Shown here one piece after another: positions 26,639-35,142 of a stretch of DNA of 64,000 nt (positions are counted from its first letter, which is position 1; every line of letters begins with the position of its first letter). The stretch covers positions 124,001-188,000 of the forward strand of contig JAEYTL010000021.1 of NCBI GenBank assembly GCA_023434025.1, in the 5' to 3' direction. Under the pieces are notes generated by a model. That model did not search any database, was not told the DNA's origin, and was given only the letters and a program-made list of their open reading frames with translations. The DNA is from Bacteroidota bacterium (lineage in GTDB: Bacteria; Bacteroidota; Bacteroidia; Flavobacteriales; Flavobacteriaceae). The position numbers and the translations under genes are program-made.

Positions 26639-29017
26639 ATGTTTTTAAAAAGAATCAGTCTCACCTTCCTCTTTCTATTATCATCGGTTTCAATGCTAAA
26701 AGCCCAGGAAAAATTTACGATCAGCGGAATCATTTCCGATCAGAAAAGCAATGAAACACTTTATGGTGTAAATATCATCGCTGCGGAAACCAAAACCGGG
26801 GCTACCACCAATGAATACGGATTCTACTCCTTTTCTTTACCCAAAGGGACTTATCTTATTCAGATCAGTTACCTTGGTTACCAAACCATCGAAGAAACGG
26901 TTGTGCTGGATAAGAACATCCGAAAAAACTTTTCCTTATCTGAATCGAGTCAACAGTTAAGCGAAGTTATCCTCACAGAACGGAAAGCCAAAGCTGAAAT
27001 CCGGAAACCCGAGATGAGTGTAAACAAACTCTCTATTCAGGAAATCAAAGAAATGCCGGTTTTATTGGGTGAAGTTGATATTGTAAAATCGTTACTGACC
27101 TTACCGGGTGTTACCAGTGCCGGCGAGGGTCAGTCCGGATTCAACGTACGTGGAGGCGGTGCCGATCAGAATTTGATTTTATTAGATGAGGCCACCATCT
27201 ACAACTCATCGCATTTATTCGGCCTGTTTTCCGTTTTTAATCCGGATGCCATCAAGGATTTAAAATTATATAAAGGCGGAATTCCGGCCCGTTACGGCGG
27301 AAGATTATCTTCTGTATTAGATATTTATCAAAAAGAAGGAAACAGTAAGGAATATCACGTAAATGGCGGCATCGGTATTATTTCCAGCCGGTTAATGGCA
27401 GAAGGGCCGATTGTAAAAGACCGCGGTTCGTTTCTGGTCGCCGGGAGAGGTTCGTATGCCCACCTGTTTTTAAAACTGACTGATAACGACAATTCCGCTT
27501 ATTTTTATGATCTGAACACCAAATTAAGCTATAAAATAAATGAGAATAACAATGTCTATTTTTCGGGCTATTTTGGCCGGGATGTGTTTAGCCTAAACAA
27601 CGCTTTTGTAAATACGTATGGCAATTCTGTCCTTAATTTACGATGGAATCACTTGTTTTCCGATAAATTGTTCAGCAACATGTCGTTCATTTATTCTGAT
27701 TATTATTACGGATTAGAACTGGATTTTGTTGGTTTTGAATGGAACAGCGGCATCAAGAATTACAACCTGCGGTATGATTTTAAACATTACCTGAGCGAAA
27801 AATTAAAGCTAACCTATGGTGTAAACTCCATTTATTATGATTTTAACCCCGGAAAAATCGAACCTTCGAGAGCAGACTCCGGCATTAATCCCGACCAGTT
27901 AGACAAAAAATATGCTTTGGAATCGGCAGTATATGTAGATGCCGAGCATCAACTGACCGAAAAGCTGACGGTTTCCTACGGTTTTCGGTACAGTAATTTT
28001 TTGCGTTTGGGCGAACAAACCCTGAATGTATATGAAAATGACCAGGCGGTCAATTTTAATACTGCCTTTCAGGTATATGAAAGTGCAGACCCGATCGGCA
28101 CAATTCACTATGGAAAAAATAAAACCATAGCAAATTTCAACAATTTTGAACCTCGTTTTTCCGTTTCGTATGCATTGAATGACAATCAGTCTATCAAAGC
28201 CAGTTATAACCGGATGAGTCAGTACCTGCACCTGATTTCAAACACGCAATCTCCTACTCCGTTAGATGTCTGGGCTCCAAGCGATCACTTTTTAAAACCG
28301 CAATTGCTGGATCAATATGCCGTTGGTTATTTTCAAAATTTTAAAAACGATGAATATTCCGTTGAAGTGGAAACCTACTACAAAGACATCAAAGACCGGG
28401 TAGATTATATTGACGGTGCCAACCTGATTGCCAACGAAGCCATTGAGCGGGTGGTGTTAAACGGTCGCGGACGGGCTTACGGGATGGAAGTTCTGTTCCG
28501 GAAAAATACAGGCCGGTTCAACGGCTGGCTGTCCTATACTTTAGCCCGAACCGAACAACAGGTACCCGGAAGAACGCCCGAAGAAACCGGAATTAACAAC
28601 GGAAACTGGTATAAAACCGGCTATGACAAGCTTAACGACATTTCTATCGTCGGCAACTATAAACTGAATGAAAAATGGCGGTTCGGTGCTAATTTTTCAT
28701 TACAGACCGGGCAGCCTGTAACTTATCCGAACGGACAATACGAATACTTAGGCATTACCGTTCCCAGCTACAATACCCGAAACGAGAACCGTTTGCCTAC
28801 TTACCACCGCTTAGACGTTTCCGCCACACTGACACCGAGTAAAAACAAAGACAGAAAATGGAAAGCCGAGTGGGTTTTTGGGTTTTATAATCTATACAAT
28901 CGTCAAAATGCAGCTTCCATCACGTTTCGCCAAAACGATGAAACAGCCCGAAACGAAGCCGTACGACTTTCTATTTTCGGAATTGTTCCGAGTGTTACGT
29001 ATAATTTTAAATTTTAA
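26639..29017 (+). CDS. TonB-dependent receptor with CarboxypepD_reg domain
   Basis: This outer-membrane receptor has 792 residues. It starts with a signal peptide (MFLKRISLTFLFLLSS..LKAQ, about 1-22), then a carboxypeptidase-regulatory-like domain (about 25-105, ISGIISDQKSNETLYGVNI). The plug (about 120-225) has NVRGGGADQNLILLDEA and FNPDAIKDLKLYKGGIPARYGGR. The rest is a barrel (about 230-792) ending VTYNFKF with a terminal aromatic. It imports an unknown ligand using TonB energy. The DUF4249 lipoprotein gene starts 4 bp after the stop, a recurrent pairing in Bacteroidota. I see no SusD-type partner. Confidence 0.93.
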   Translation: MFLKRISLTFLFLLSSVSMLKAQEKFTISGIISDQKSNETLYGVNIIAAETKTGATTNEYGFYSFSLPKGTYLIQISYLGYQTIEETVVLDKNIRKNFSLSESSQQLSEVILTERKAKAEIRKPEMSVNKLSIQEIKEMPVLLGEVDIVKSLLTLPGVTSAGEGQSGFNVRGGGADQNLILLDEATIYNSSHLFGLFSVFNPDAIKDLKLYKGGIPARYGGRLSSVLDIYQKEGNSKEYHVNGGIGIISSRLMAEGPIVKDRGSFLVAGRGSYAHLFLKLTDNDNSAYFYDLNTKLSYKINENNNVYFSGYFGRDVFSLNNAFVNTYGNSVLNLRWNHLFSDKLFSNMSFIYSDYYYGLELDFVGFEWNSGIKNYNLRYDFKHYLSEKLKLTYGVNSIYYDFNPGKIEPSRADSGINPDQLDKKYALESAVYVDAEHQLTEKLTVSYGFRYSNFLRLGEQTLNVYENDQAVNFNTAFQVYESADPIGTIHYGKNKTIANFNNFEPRFSVSYALNDNQSIKASYNRMSQYLHLISNTQSPTPLDVWAPSDHFLKPQLLDQYAVGYFQNFKNDEYSVEVETYYKDIKDRVDYIDGANLIANEAIERVVLNGRGRAYGMEVLFRKNTGRFNGWLSYTLARTEQQVPGRTPEETGINNGNWYKTGYDKLNDISIVGNYKLNEKWRFGANFSLQTGQPVTYPNGQYEYLGITVPSYNTRNENRLPTYHRLDVSATLTPSKNKDRKWKAEWVFGFYNLYNRQNAASITFRQNDETARNEAVRLSIFGIVPSVTYNFKF

Positions 29018-29021
29018 GAAA

Positions 29022-29840
29022 ATGAAACAGTTTAAATATAGCTTACTTTTATTTATTGCCTTCATAACCTTTGGCTGCGAGGAGGTCGTTGATGTTAATC
29101 TGAATACTGCCCCGCCACGATTAGTTATCGAAGCCTCCGTAAACTGGGTAAGAAACACCCCGGGAAATATTCAGGCGGTAAAACTATCGACCACAACCGA
29201 TTATTTTTCAGATGTAATTCCGCCCATTTCAGATGCCGTTGTAACGATAACGAACAGTCAGGGAACGGTTTTTAATTTCACAGAGATTGATCAACCCGGT
29301 TTGTATATTTGTTCTGATTTTGTTCCGGTTCTGAATGAATCCTATACACTAATGGTGATTCATAATGATGAAGTATATACTTCAACCGAACGGTTACTGG
29401 CCACTCCGGAAGTTACACGGGTGGAACAACGCAACGACGGCGGGATCCTGGGTGAGGATGTCGAAGTAAAGTTCTTCTTTAATGATATTCCGGATGAGAC
29501 TAATTTTTACTTTCTGGGCATTTTTGACCCCTATAAAGTCATTCCTGAATATGGTATTCTGGAAGACCGCTTTTTTCAAAACAATGAAATGTTCGGCTTG
29601 TATTTCAGTGAAGATTTAAAAACAGGCGATACACTGACTTTTACCATGAACGGCATTTCTCAGAATTATTTCAATTACCTCAATATCCTGCTGGCACAAG
29701 CCGGAAATAATGCCGGACCGTTCAGCACCCCTACCTCTACCGTTCGCGGAAACATTGTTAACCAAACCAGTTTTGATAACTATGCATTGGGCTATTTCAG
29801 GTTGAGCCAGACGGAAGTGAATCAGTATATCATTGAGTAA
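29022..29840 (+). CDS. DUF4249 family lipoprotein
   Basis: The 272-residue product starts at the ATG at 29022, 4 bp after the receptor stop; an upstream in-frame extension would overlap the receptor gene and bury the signal. The lipobox is in LLLFIAFITFGCEEV (Cys at residue 20), so the protein is expected to be a lipid-anchored surface or periplasmic protein. The N-terminal part (VVDVNLNTAPPRLVIEASVNW) and FNDIPDETNFYFL match DUF4249, whose members are encoded beside TonB-dependent receptors. It is likely an accessory ligand-binding component; the ligand is unknown. Confidence 0.88.
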   Translation: MKQFKYSLLLFIAFITFGCEEVVDVNLNTAPPRLVIEASVNWVRNTPGNIQAVKLSTTTDYFSDVIPPISDAVVTITNSQGTVFNFTEIDQPGLYICSDFVPVLNESYTLMVIHNDEVYTSTERLLATPEVTRVEQRNDGGILGEDVEVKFFFNDIPDETNFYFLGIFDPYKVIPEYGILEDRFFQNNEMFGLYFSEDLKTGDTLTFTMNGISQNYFNYLNILLAQAGNNAGPFSTPTSTVRGNIVNQTSFDNYALGYFRLSQTEVNQYIIE

Positions 29841-29862
29841 TTTCTCTCTGAAAGTTTTAGTT

Positions 29863-30421
29863 CTCACGGAAAGTACAGAAAACACTGAATAGGATTTTCT
29901 ACTTCTGTTTTGTTGTTTGAAATACAACTGATTACTTTTAAATTTCAAAAAATAAATTCATACAGTTTTTTTATTTTTGAAATTAAAAATGAGAAAGAAA
30001 TGGAAAACAATGAATTAACATTCGAAATCAGGAATGCAATCTTTGAAGTTCTTAAAGAGTTAGGGCCAGGTTTGTTAGAAAGCATTTATGAAGCAGCATT
30101 AAGTTATGAATTAAAAGAAAGAGGTTTTGATGTAAAATGTCAATTTAATTTACCAGTAGTTTAAAAAACAGAGATTTAGGTTTAGGATATCGATTAGATA
30201 TTTTGGTAAACGATACCATTATCATTGAAATAAAATCAGTTAAAGAATTAAAAAATGTACACAAAAAACAACTTTTAACTTATCTCCGATTAACTAATAA
30301 ACGTATTGGTTTTTTAGTAAACTTTAATACAGGTTTTTTAAAAGATAAAGAAAGCATAATAAGAATCATTAATTAGAATATGCATAATACACTTTTCAGT
30401 GTTTTCTGTGTTTTCTGTGAA
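29863..30421. mobile_element. Inverted-repeat-flanked cassette holding a GxxExxY gene
   Basis: The left arm (29863-29890, including ACAGAAAACACTGA) is matched in inverse by the right arm (about 30394-30421, including TTCAGTGTTTTCTGT). There are 15 identical bases and further partial pairing outward (CACGGAAAG against TTTTCTGTGA). Between the arms lies only the broken GxxExxY gene. The cassette separates the DUF4249 gene from thiN. No transposase is present and no clear target duplication was found by eye. Confidence 0.5.
30000..30376 (+). pseudogene. GxxExxY protein (PD-(D/E)XK-like), disrupted by a 1-bp deletion
   Basis: The first frame (ATG at 30000) encodes FEIRNAIFEVLKELGPGLLE and SIYEAALSYELKERGFDV, containing the G-x-x-E-x-x-Y signature (GLLESIY). 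It stops at TAA 30162-30164 after QFNLPVV. The frame one base on continues directly as KNRDLGLGYRLDILVND, IIIEIKSVKELKNVH and LLTYLRLTNKRIGFLVNFN to a stop at 30374-30376. Adding one base after TA at 30163 restores LPVVYKNRDLGLGYR, the normal family sequence. The family is predicted to be a small nuclease of unknown role. A base-call error in the A run at 30163-30168 is an alternative explanation. Confidence 0.88.
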
Positions 30422-30429
30422 AGAAAAAC

Positions 30430-31092
30430 ATGTCATCACACCATATCGTTAAAGACGACCAAGAACCCGCTTTAATCATTGCCAACGGAGCTTCCTGTAG
30501 CGAAGAACTGCTGGGACAGTTATTAGAATGGTCGCCCATTGTCATTGTGTTGGATTCCGCTATGAGCCGAGTAATGGAATTAGGTATCAAAGTAGATGTG
30601 CTGTTAGGTGATTTTGACCGTGCTTTTGATGCTGATTATTATAAAGAAGCACAGTATCCGCTGGAAATCATTTATGCCCCTGATCAGAATAAAACCGATT
30701 TGGAAAAAGCCTTTGATTATTTAGTGGCACGGAACATTACTGCCGTAAACGTGGTTTGGGCCACCGGGAAAAGAGCCGATCATACCATAACCAATATCAC
30801 CTCCATTGTGAAGTTCAGAAATAAACTGAAAATCGTTTTGTTTGATGACCATTCCAAAATATTTCTGCTGCCAAAAAAATATGAAAAATGGTATCCGGCA
30901 GACACGGTAATTTCCCTGATTCCGATCGGAGCGGTTCATGGTATTCATTCGCAAAATTTATTTTACCCGTTAGCCAATGATTCCCTGACGATTGGCTACC
31001 GTACCGGAAGCAGCAATCATGTAACGGCAGACGGCATTGTAACCATTGAACACGAAGACGGCGATCTGATTTTAATGGAATGCTGGGATTAA
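30430..31092 (+). CDS. thiN: Thiamine diphosphokinase
   Basis: This enzyme pyrophosphorylates thiamine with ATP to make the cofactor thiamine diphosphate in the cytoplasm. The 220-residue protein has PALIIANGASCS near the N-terminus, VDVLLGDFDRA (the conserved GDFDS-type motif, with R replacing S), DQNKTDLEKAFDYL (the DxxxTDxxKA motif, about residues 79-91), GKRADHTITNI and a C-terminal GSSNHVTADGIVTI. Length agrees with the family. The start at 30430 lies just past the inverted repeat, so the cassette insertion may have replaced its original upstream region. Confidence 0.93.
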   Translation: MSSHHIVKDDQEPALIIANGASCSEELLGQLLEWSPIVIVLDSAMSRVMELGIKVDVLLGDFDRAFDADYYKEAQYPLEIIYAPDQNKTDLEKAFDYLVARNITAVNVVWATGKRADHTITNITSIVKFRNKLKIVLFDDHSKIFLLPKKYEKWYPADTVISLIPIGAVHGIHSQNLFYPLANDSLTIGYRTGSSNHVTADGIVTIEHEDGDLILMECWD

Positions 31093-31093
31093 A

Positions 31094-31124
31094 AAAATGC
31101 CCGTTATCAAAACGAGCATTTTTA
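31094..31124. terminator. Bidirectional terminator between thiN and the convergent gene
   Basis: AAAATGCCCGTT (31094-31105) pairs with AACGAGCATTTT (31111-31122) with one mismatch and an ATCAA loop. A and T runs flank the stem, so it can work for both converging genes. Confidence 0.75.
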
Positions 31125-31144
31125 CGGTAAAAATATACTTTCAA

Positions 31145-32632
31145 TTATTTGCAGGCATTAAACTCTTTTACAATAGTAACCAAATTTTCCTGAATTTTTA
31201 AATCAAATGCTCCGCCCGTAATTTCATCTGACAAATGTTTGCAGGCACTCAGGTATTCGGCCAGCTCTTTCGAAAGGTTTTTATTATTACGCTTATCGAT
31301 CATTTGACCGACATTCTGGCTTTTTAATTTAATCACAAAAACCTCATCATCTACCGGATCAATAAAAACCGAATTCCCGTTTTCGGTAAATACTTCTTTA
31401 TAAAAATAAGCGTTATTAAAGCCCAATGACATGGCATTCGATATTTTTTTAACCGCATCGCCTTTTACTTTCATTCCTTTATATCCTGTTTCCGTACCAT
31501 CGTCATTCTTTACAAAAAAACTAACATTGTCTTTAGCTGAAAGCGTAATCGTTCTTTCTTTTCCTTTTTCATTCAGGTATTTAACGGTAACATTTTTACC
31601 GTAGTTATCAATTGCATCCACCACTTCTGTATTGCCTGTCTGGTGAATATCTAATTTTTCAAACTGAGCCGTTAAAGTTCCGTCATATTTTACTCCTTTT
31701 CCATCGATAGCATAACCACGTACGTTATACACGTTTACACTTCTCTCTTTAGCTAATTTTACTTTTTCATTTAACAAATCCTGCTTATGCTGCTTAGCCT
31801 GGCGGCCTAAAGTAATATCACGGTAAACAAGCTCACCCATTAATTCCGTAAAAAAACTGGTATTATCCGGGCCGCTGTATCGTTTTTGTGCGGGATAGGT
31901 AAACTTACTGTCGTTAAACAACGTTACTTCCACATCGTTATTCATATTCCCGGTAATTTTAGCCGATGCTACTTTGATGTTGTCCAGATCATACACATCC
32001 GCAAAATTATTATTCCCAAAAGCGGTGTACGGACTTCCGATTACCTTTCCTACAATATTGGTTCCGGCCGTTCCGCCAAACATGACTGTTCCATCTGTTT
32101 TTACGTGTGGACGGTATTGGGCTATTTTGGCTTCTTTTTCTTTTTTCGAAGCGATCACATCAATCTTTGTCTGTAACGATTTATCACCGATACTTTCTCT
32201 TTCGGTCGCAAAAAAAGCCTCAATCTTTGCCTGATTAAATCCATTGGCATCAAACAATTCATACTTAGCGGATAATAAATGCATGATAATCCGTGAAGAA
32301 TTAAACGATGTAATCAGTACTTCATACGGAATTTCGGTTTTAACCGTTCCGTCAGCATTGGTCAGTACCAGCCATTGGTTAATAATGGTCTGCCCTTCCA
32401 TCAGTGATTTGTATTCCGCCGTAAACTGTTTATTGTTGTTCAGATCAAAAAAAATGCATTGGTCACGTACTTTATCATTGAAAATAGCCACTTCCTTTTC
32501 GTCAATTAAAATACGGTCTTTCTTGGTTTTAATTTTTTGGGCAAAAGAAAACACAGGTAACAAAACCAATAAATAAATAAATAAATAAATTTTCTCATCC
32601 TTAATATTTTTTAATGAAACAAAGATAACCAT
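31145..32632 (-). CDS. Exported protein of unknown function, possibly phase-variable
   Basis: I do not recognise the family. As drawn, the 495-residue frame starts at 32632 (MVIFVSLKNIKDEK) and continues into a signal core IYLFIYLLVLLPVFSFAQ. The body is rich in DNN/NDD turns and in short repeats about conversion of NADGTVKTEIPYEV-like strands; it has no cysteine cluster or known motif except late ACKHL and FNACK. A better start, ATG at 32598 (MRKFIYLFIY), has a close purine-rich AAGG and a normal n-region, but is out of frame because of the ATTT tract. It is last of a four-gene leftward cluster. Location is probably periplasm or surface. Confidence 0.7.
   Translation of the reverse strand: MVIFVSLKNIKDEKIYLFIYLLVLLPVFSFAQKIKTKKDRILIDEKEVAIFNDKVRDQCIFFDLNNNKQFTAEYKSLMEGQTIINQWLVLTNADGTVKTEIPYEVLITSFNSSRIIMHLLSAKYELFDANGFNQAKIEAFFATERESIGDKSLQTKIDVIASKKEKEAKIAQYRPHVKTDGTVMFGGTAGTNIVGKVIGSPYTAFGNNNFADVYDLDNIKVASAKITGNMNNDVEVTLFNDSKFTYPAQKRYSGPDNTSFFTELMGELVYRDITLGRQAKQHKQDLLNEKVKLAKERSVNVYNVRGYAIDGKGVKYDGTLTAQFEKLDIHQTGNTEVVDAIDNYGKNVTVKYLNEKGKERTITLSAKDNVSFFVKNDDGTETGYKGMKVKGDAVKKISNAMSLGFNNAYFYKEVFTENGNSVFIDPVDDEVFVIKLKSQNVGQMIDKRNNKNLSKELAEYLSACKHLSDEITGGAFDLKIQENLVTIVKEFNACK
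32568..32590. repeat. ATTT tetranucleotide tract in signal-peptide codons
   Basis: On the coding (minus) strand five full ATTT copies plus ATT follow GGATGAGAAA. With six copies (or three) the ATG at 32598-32596 would read MRKFIYLFIYLLVLLPVFS straight into the long frame. With the five copies present that start meets a stop after about 30 codons. This is the structure of a slipped-strand on/off switch. Confidence 0.8.
32620..32627 (-). promoter_or_regulatory. -7 box inside the 5' end of the 31145-32632 frame
   Basis: TATCTTTG on the minus strand is a full TAnnTTTG match, 21 bp upstream of the ATG at 32598. If used, transcription starts downstream of the in-frame upstream ATG at 32632, leaving only the out-of-frame ATGAGAAAA start. 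No TTG is visible at the -33 distance. Confidence 0.4.
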
Positions 32633-32666
32633 AATTTATTAGAACTATAGACTGCTTTAAGTCATT

Positions 32667-34292
32667 TCACTTTTTACTTTTTTTGGTAGTTGGTTTTGTT
32701 TTTAGTCGGTTTATTATTTGCTGGTATTCTGCTTCATTTGTTACTGAATTATTTAATAATTCCGCATTGGACCAATACATAGAAACATAACGGTTTAATT
32801 CTTCAAAACGCTTTACTTCATCAGGGTGCGTTCTATAACTTTTTGATTTAAAATCTTCTGATTTCCAACTAAGCAACACATTAATAATTTCTGTTCCTTT
32901 TGAAATATCACTTGTTTTAGCTTTGGGATTCTTTTTAGTTTCTTTTTTATCAGAAGTAACTTGCTTTACCAGTTTCTGCTCAAGGTTTACTCCCGCTTCT
33001 TCCTTGTATTTTCCGTAACTATCAAAAATATTTTTCCAGACAATCGGAGCTTCACGTGGATCATAACCTGCCATTGCCATGATACACAAGCCAATCCTGT
33101 CTGCTTGAAATTCTTGTTCAATAGAATAATGTGACTTTCTTCTGTCAAAGAAATTCTTTGTAAGTGATGTTAATTCCTGATGAGTAGCAGCAACAACCTC
33201 TTTTTCAGAAATTGCTTTGGATTTATCAGTCGTTTTAAAAATATTAGTCGTTTTATCCAATGTTTTCTTGGTAGCTTTACTGACTTCTTCTACAAATGAT
33301 TTATTTTTTTCTTTTCTTTGTTGATATTTAATCTCATCCGCTGTGTGCATATAAATTGCGTGAGCTATTTCGTGTCCCATAACACTAGCCAATTGTGCTT
33401 CATTTTCCATGTTCATCAGCAAACCGGAATACACATAAGATAATCCGTTAGCTCTTACATTAGCATTCACAGCAGGATTATCTATAACTATGAATAAAAA
33501 TTTAATTTTATCTTTGATGTGCTCCGGAACCAGTTTCAAACCTAATTTATGAACATAATCCTGCACCTCTGCATCAGGGTGTATTTTCCCAACACCTGGT
33601 ATTTCAGTATTGAAAAATTTAGTTCTTTTTGATTTATCAATCCATTCAGGATAATATTTTTCGTGCTCTTCCTGATCAATGGTGTCAGCAATCTTGTTGT
33701 AATCTGTTTTAATTTCAGGTTCAATCTGGAATTCTTCCGCCAAATAGAAACCGTCTTTTGTAGGCTTACCATTTATATGAGCAATAATTCCTATTTTTAA
33801 CTCTTTAAAACTTTCAAAGGATTTATTTTCATAGCCCGTTTTCTTTTTACCAATAATCTTTTTACCGGTACTCATTTTTACCTTATGCCCATCTACAAAT
33901 GCAAGATTATTAGCGATGAAATCTATTCTGCCGTCTTTGATGTATCTTATCTTTTTATCAGTATCTATAATAGTTATCTTCTTTGCTTGGCAATGCCCTT
34001 CTTCCTTAAATTCTTCTCCTTCAACTAATATCTCCATATTATATTTCAGATTCCTAAATGAGAGTACTTCTTTACCTGATCCGTTTATCAATGCATTTTT
34101 GCATCGTAAAACATCCCTGACTATTTCATTATTAGAGACAAAATTCACCAGAATTAATTCTTCATCAGGATCAATATTCTGTATAAAGGCTTTTTTTTCA
34201 AATGACTCACCAATATCTTTCACCTGAGCAAAAACATTAATACCGGATAAAATGAGGAAAAAAAAGGAATTCCGTAAAACTATATTTTTCAT
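32667..34292 (-). CDS. Exported M48 family metalloprotease
   Basis: The protein has 541 residues from the ATG at 34292 (MKNIVLRNSFFFLILSG..VFAQ, signal peptide about 1-23). A longer frame would add 13 codons overlapping the upstream gene and spoil the signal. The zinc site is HEIAH in SVMGHEIAHAIYMH (about residue 320), with the third ligand Glu in QEFQADRIGLCIMAMAGYDP (about 420). The domain carries a 55-residue insertion rich in lysine between these. The N-terminal 200 residues are an unassigned beta-rich region (VDGHKVKMSTGKKI). M48 enzymes of this exported type act in envelope protein quality control. It is the third gene of the CHASE2 cluster. Confidence 0.88.
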   Translation of the reverse strand: MKNIVLRNSFFFLILSGINVFAQVKDIGESFEKKAFIQNIDPDEELILVNFVSNNEIVRDVLRCKNALINGSGKEVLSFRNLKYNMEILVEGEEFKEEGHCQAKKITIIDTDKKIRYIKDGRIDFIANNLAFVDGHKVKMSTGKKIIGKKKTGYENKSFESFKELKIGIIAHINGKPTKDGFYLAEEFQIEPEIKTDYNKIADTIDQEEHEKYYPEWIDKSKRTKFFNTEIPGVGKIHPDAEVQDYVHKLGLKLVPEHIKDKIKFLFIVIDNPAVNANVRANGLSYVYSGLLMNMENEAQLASVMGHEIAHAIYMHTADEIKYQQRKEKNKSFVEEVSKATKKTLDKTTNIFKTTDKSKAISEKEVVAATHQELTSLTKNFFDRRKSHYSIEQEFQADRIGLCIMAMAGYDPREAPIVWKNIFDSYGKYKEEAGVNLEQKLVKQVTSDKKETKKNPKAKTSDISKGTEIINVLLSWKSEDFKSKSYRTHPDEVKRFEELNRYVSMYWSNAELLNNSVTNEAEYQQIINRLKTKPTTKKSKK

Positions 34293-34314
34293 ACTGACAC
34301 TTTTTATTGTTGGT

Positions 34315-35124
34315 TTAGAAGTTACTGTCAAATGTTACATTCCGGCTGAATAAATATTTTTCGATAATATTATCCTGAATGGTTTGATCAAAAACACTAA
34401 TCTGTTTCTTAAATTCATTAAAATCATCTATTATTTTCTTTTCATCAAATGAGCTCAGTTTAAATAAAGCTCTCCTTAATGGAGTCCTTTTTTCAATTTT
34501 AGAAATAATGACCCATTCGTACTCTCCTTCTTTCAAAACACTAATTTTTGCAAATCCCTTTTCCGATATAGAGGAATTATACAATGTGTCTTTTGAGGCT
34601 TTATGTATAAAATATATTTTTGCACCTATAATTTTTGATTTAAAATTCCATTTCAGGCTGATATCTTTTCCTATAATTTTTGCTGAATCCATCGGAAAAA
34701 AACGATCTGAATCCGCACCAGAATCATCATAATCAGATTTATTCCAACCGCTTACACCTGCAATTGTCTTTCCCTTAGAAGCCTCTTCTATCTTTGTAAT
34801 TTTGTATAGCCTGAATATATAATCAATCAAATCAATCTTATTTGGCTCTCTATTGATTAAAGCTAACACATTCCTTTGTGAAAGTTTTTTCTCTGTCGTC
34901 GGCTGGACTGTAACCAACTTTGACTTTGTAAAAAAAATAGTTTTTGAATCTTTAGTAATTTTTACTGATGAAGATACCGGAAAAGTATAACGATGTCCTT
35001 TGTTAAGGGACCTATTATCCATAAAAACTTCTCCTTCATAAACCACCAAATATACCTCTTGTGCCATCATGTCTGAAAATGGCAAAAAACCGAATAACAA
35101 GGAAAAGAAAAATTTTATTTTCAT
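34315..35124 (-). CDS. Exported FecR-like protein of unknown function
   Basis: The 269-residue product has a signal peptide (MKIKFFFSLLFGFLPF..MMAQ, about 1-21). A short beta region follows (about 23-75: EVYLVVYEGEVFMDN, HRYTFPVSSSVKITK) that recalls the FecR periplasmic fold, in which a charge or signal is read by a small beta-barrel. After about 130 residues a second beta-rich part contains ISLKWNFKSKIIGAKIYF and EGEYEWVIISKIEKRTP, a possible Ig-like strand pattern. It lies 18 bp downstream of the CHASE2 gene, and such proteins are known neighbours of CHASE2 sensors. The family assignment is tentative. Confidence 0.55.
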   Translation of the reverse strand: MKIKFFFSLLFGFLPFSDMMAQEVYLVVYEGEVFMDNRSLNKGHRYTFPVSSSVKITKDSKTIFFTKSKLVTVQPTTEKKLSQRNVLALINREPNKIDLIDYIFRLYKITKIEEASKGKTIAGVSGWNKSDYDDSGADSDRFFPMDSAKIIGKDISLKWNFKSKIIGAKIYFIHKASKDTLYNSSISEKGFAKISVLKEGEYEWVIISKIEKRTPLRRALFKLSSFDEKKIIDDFNEFKKQISVFDQTIQDNIIEKYLFSRNVTFDSNF

Positions 35125-35142
35125 TATTTAAGCTTTATTAAA

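Noticed and set aside
28878..29021. Upstream extension of the DUF4249 gene
   Set aside because: It overlaps the receptor gene by 140 bp and would place 48 residues before a good lipoprotein signal; the ATG at 29022 is better.
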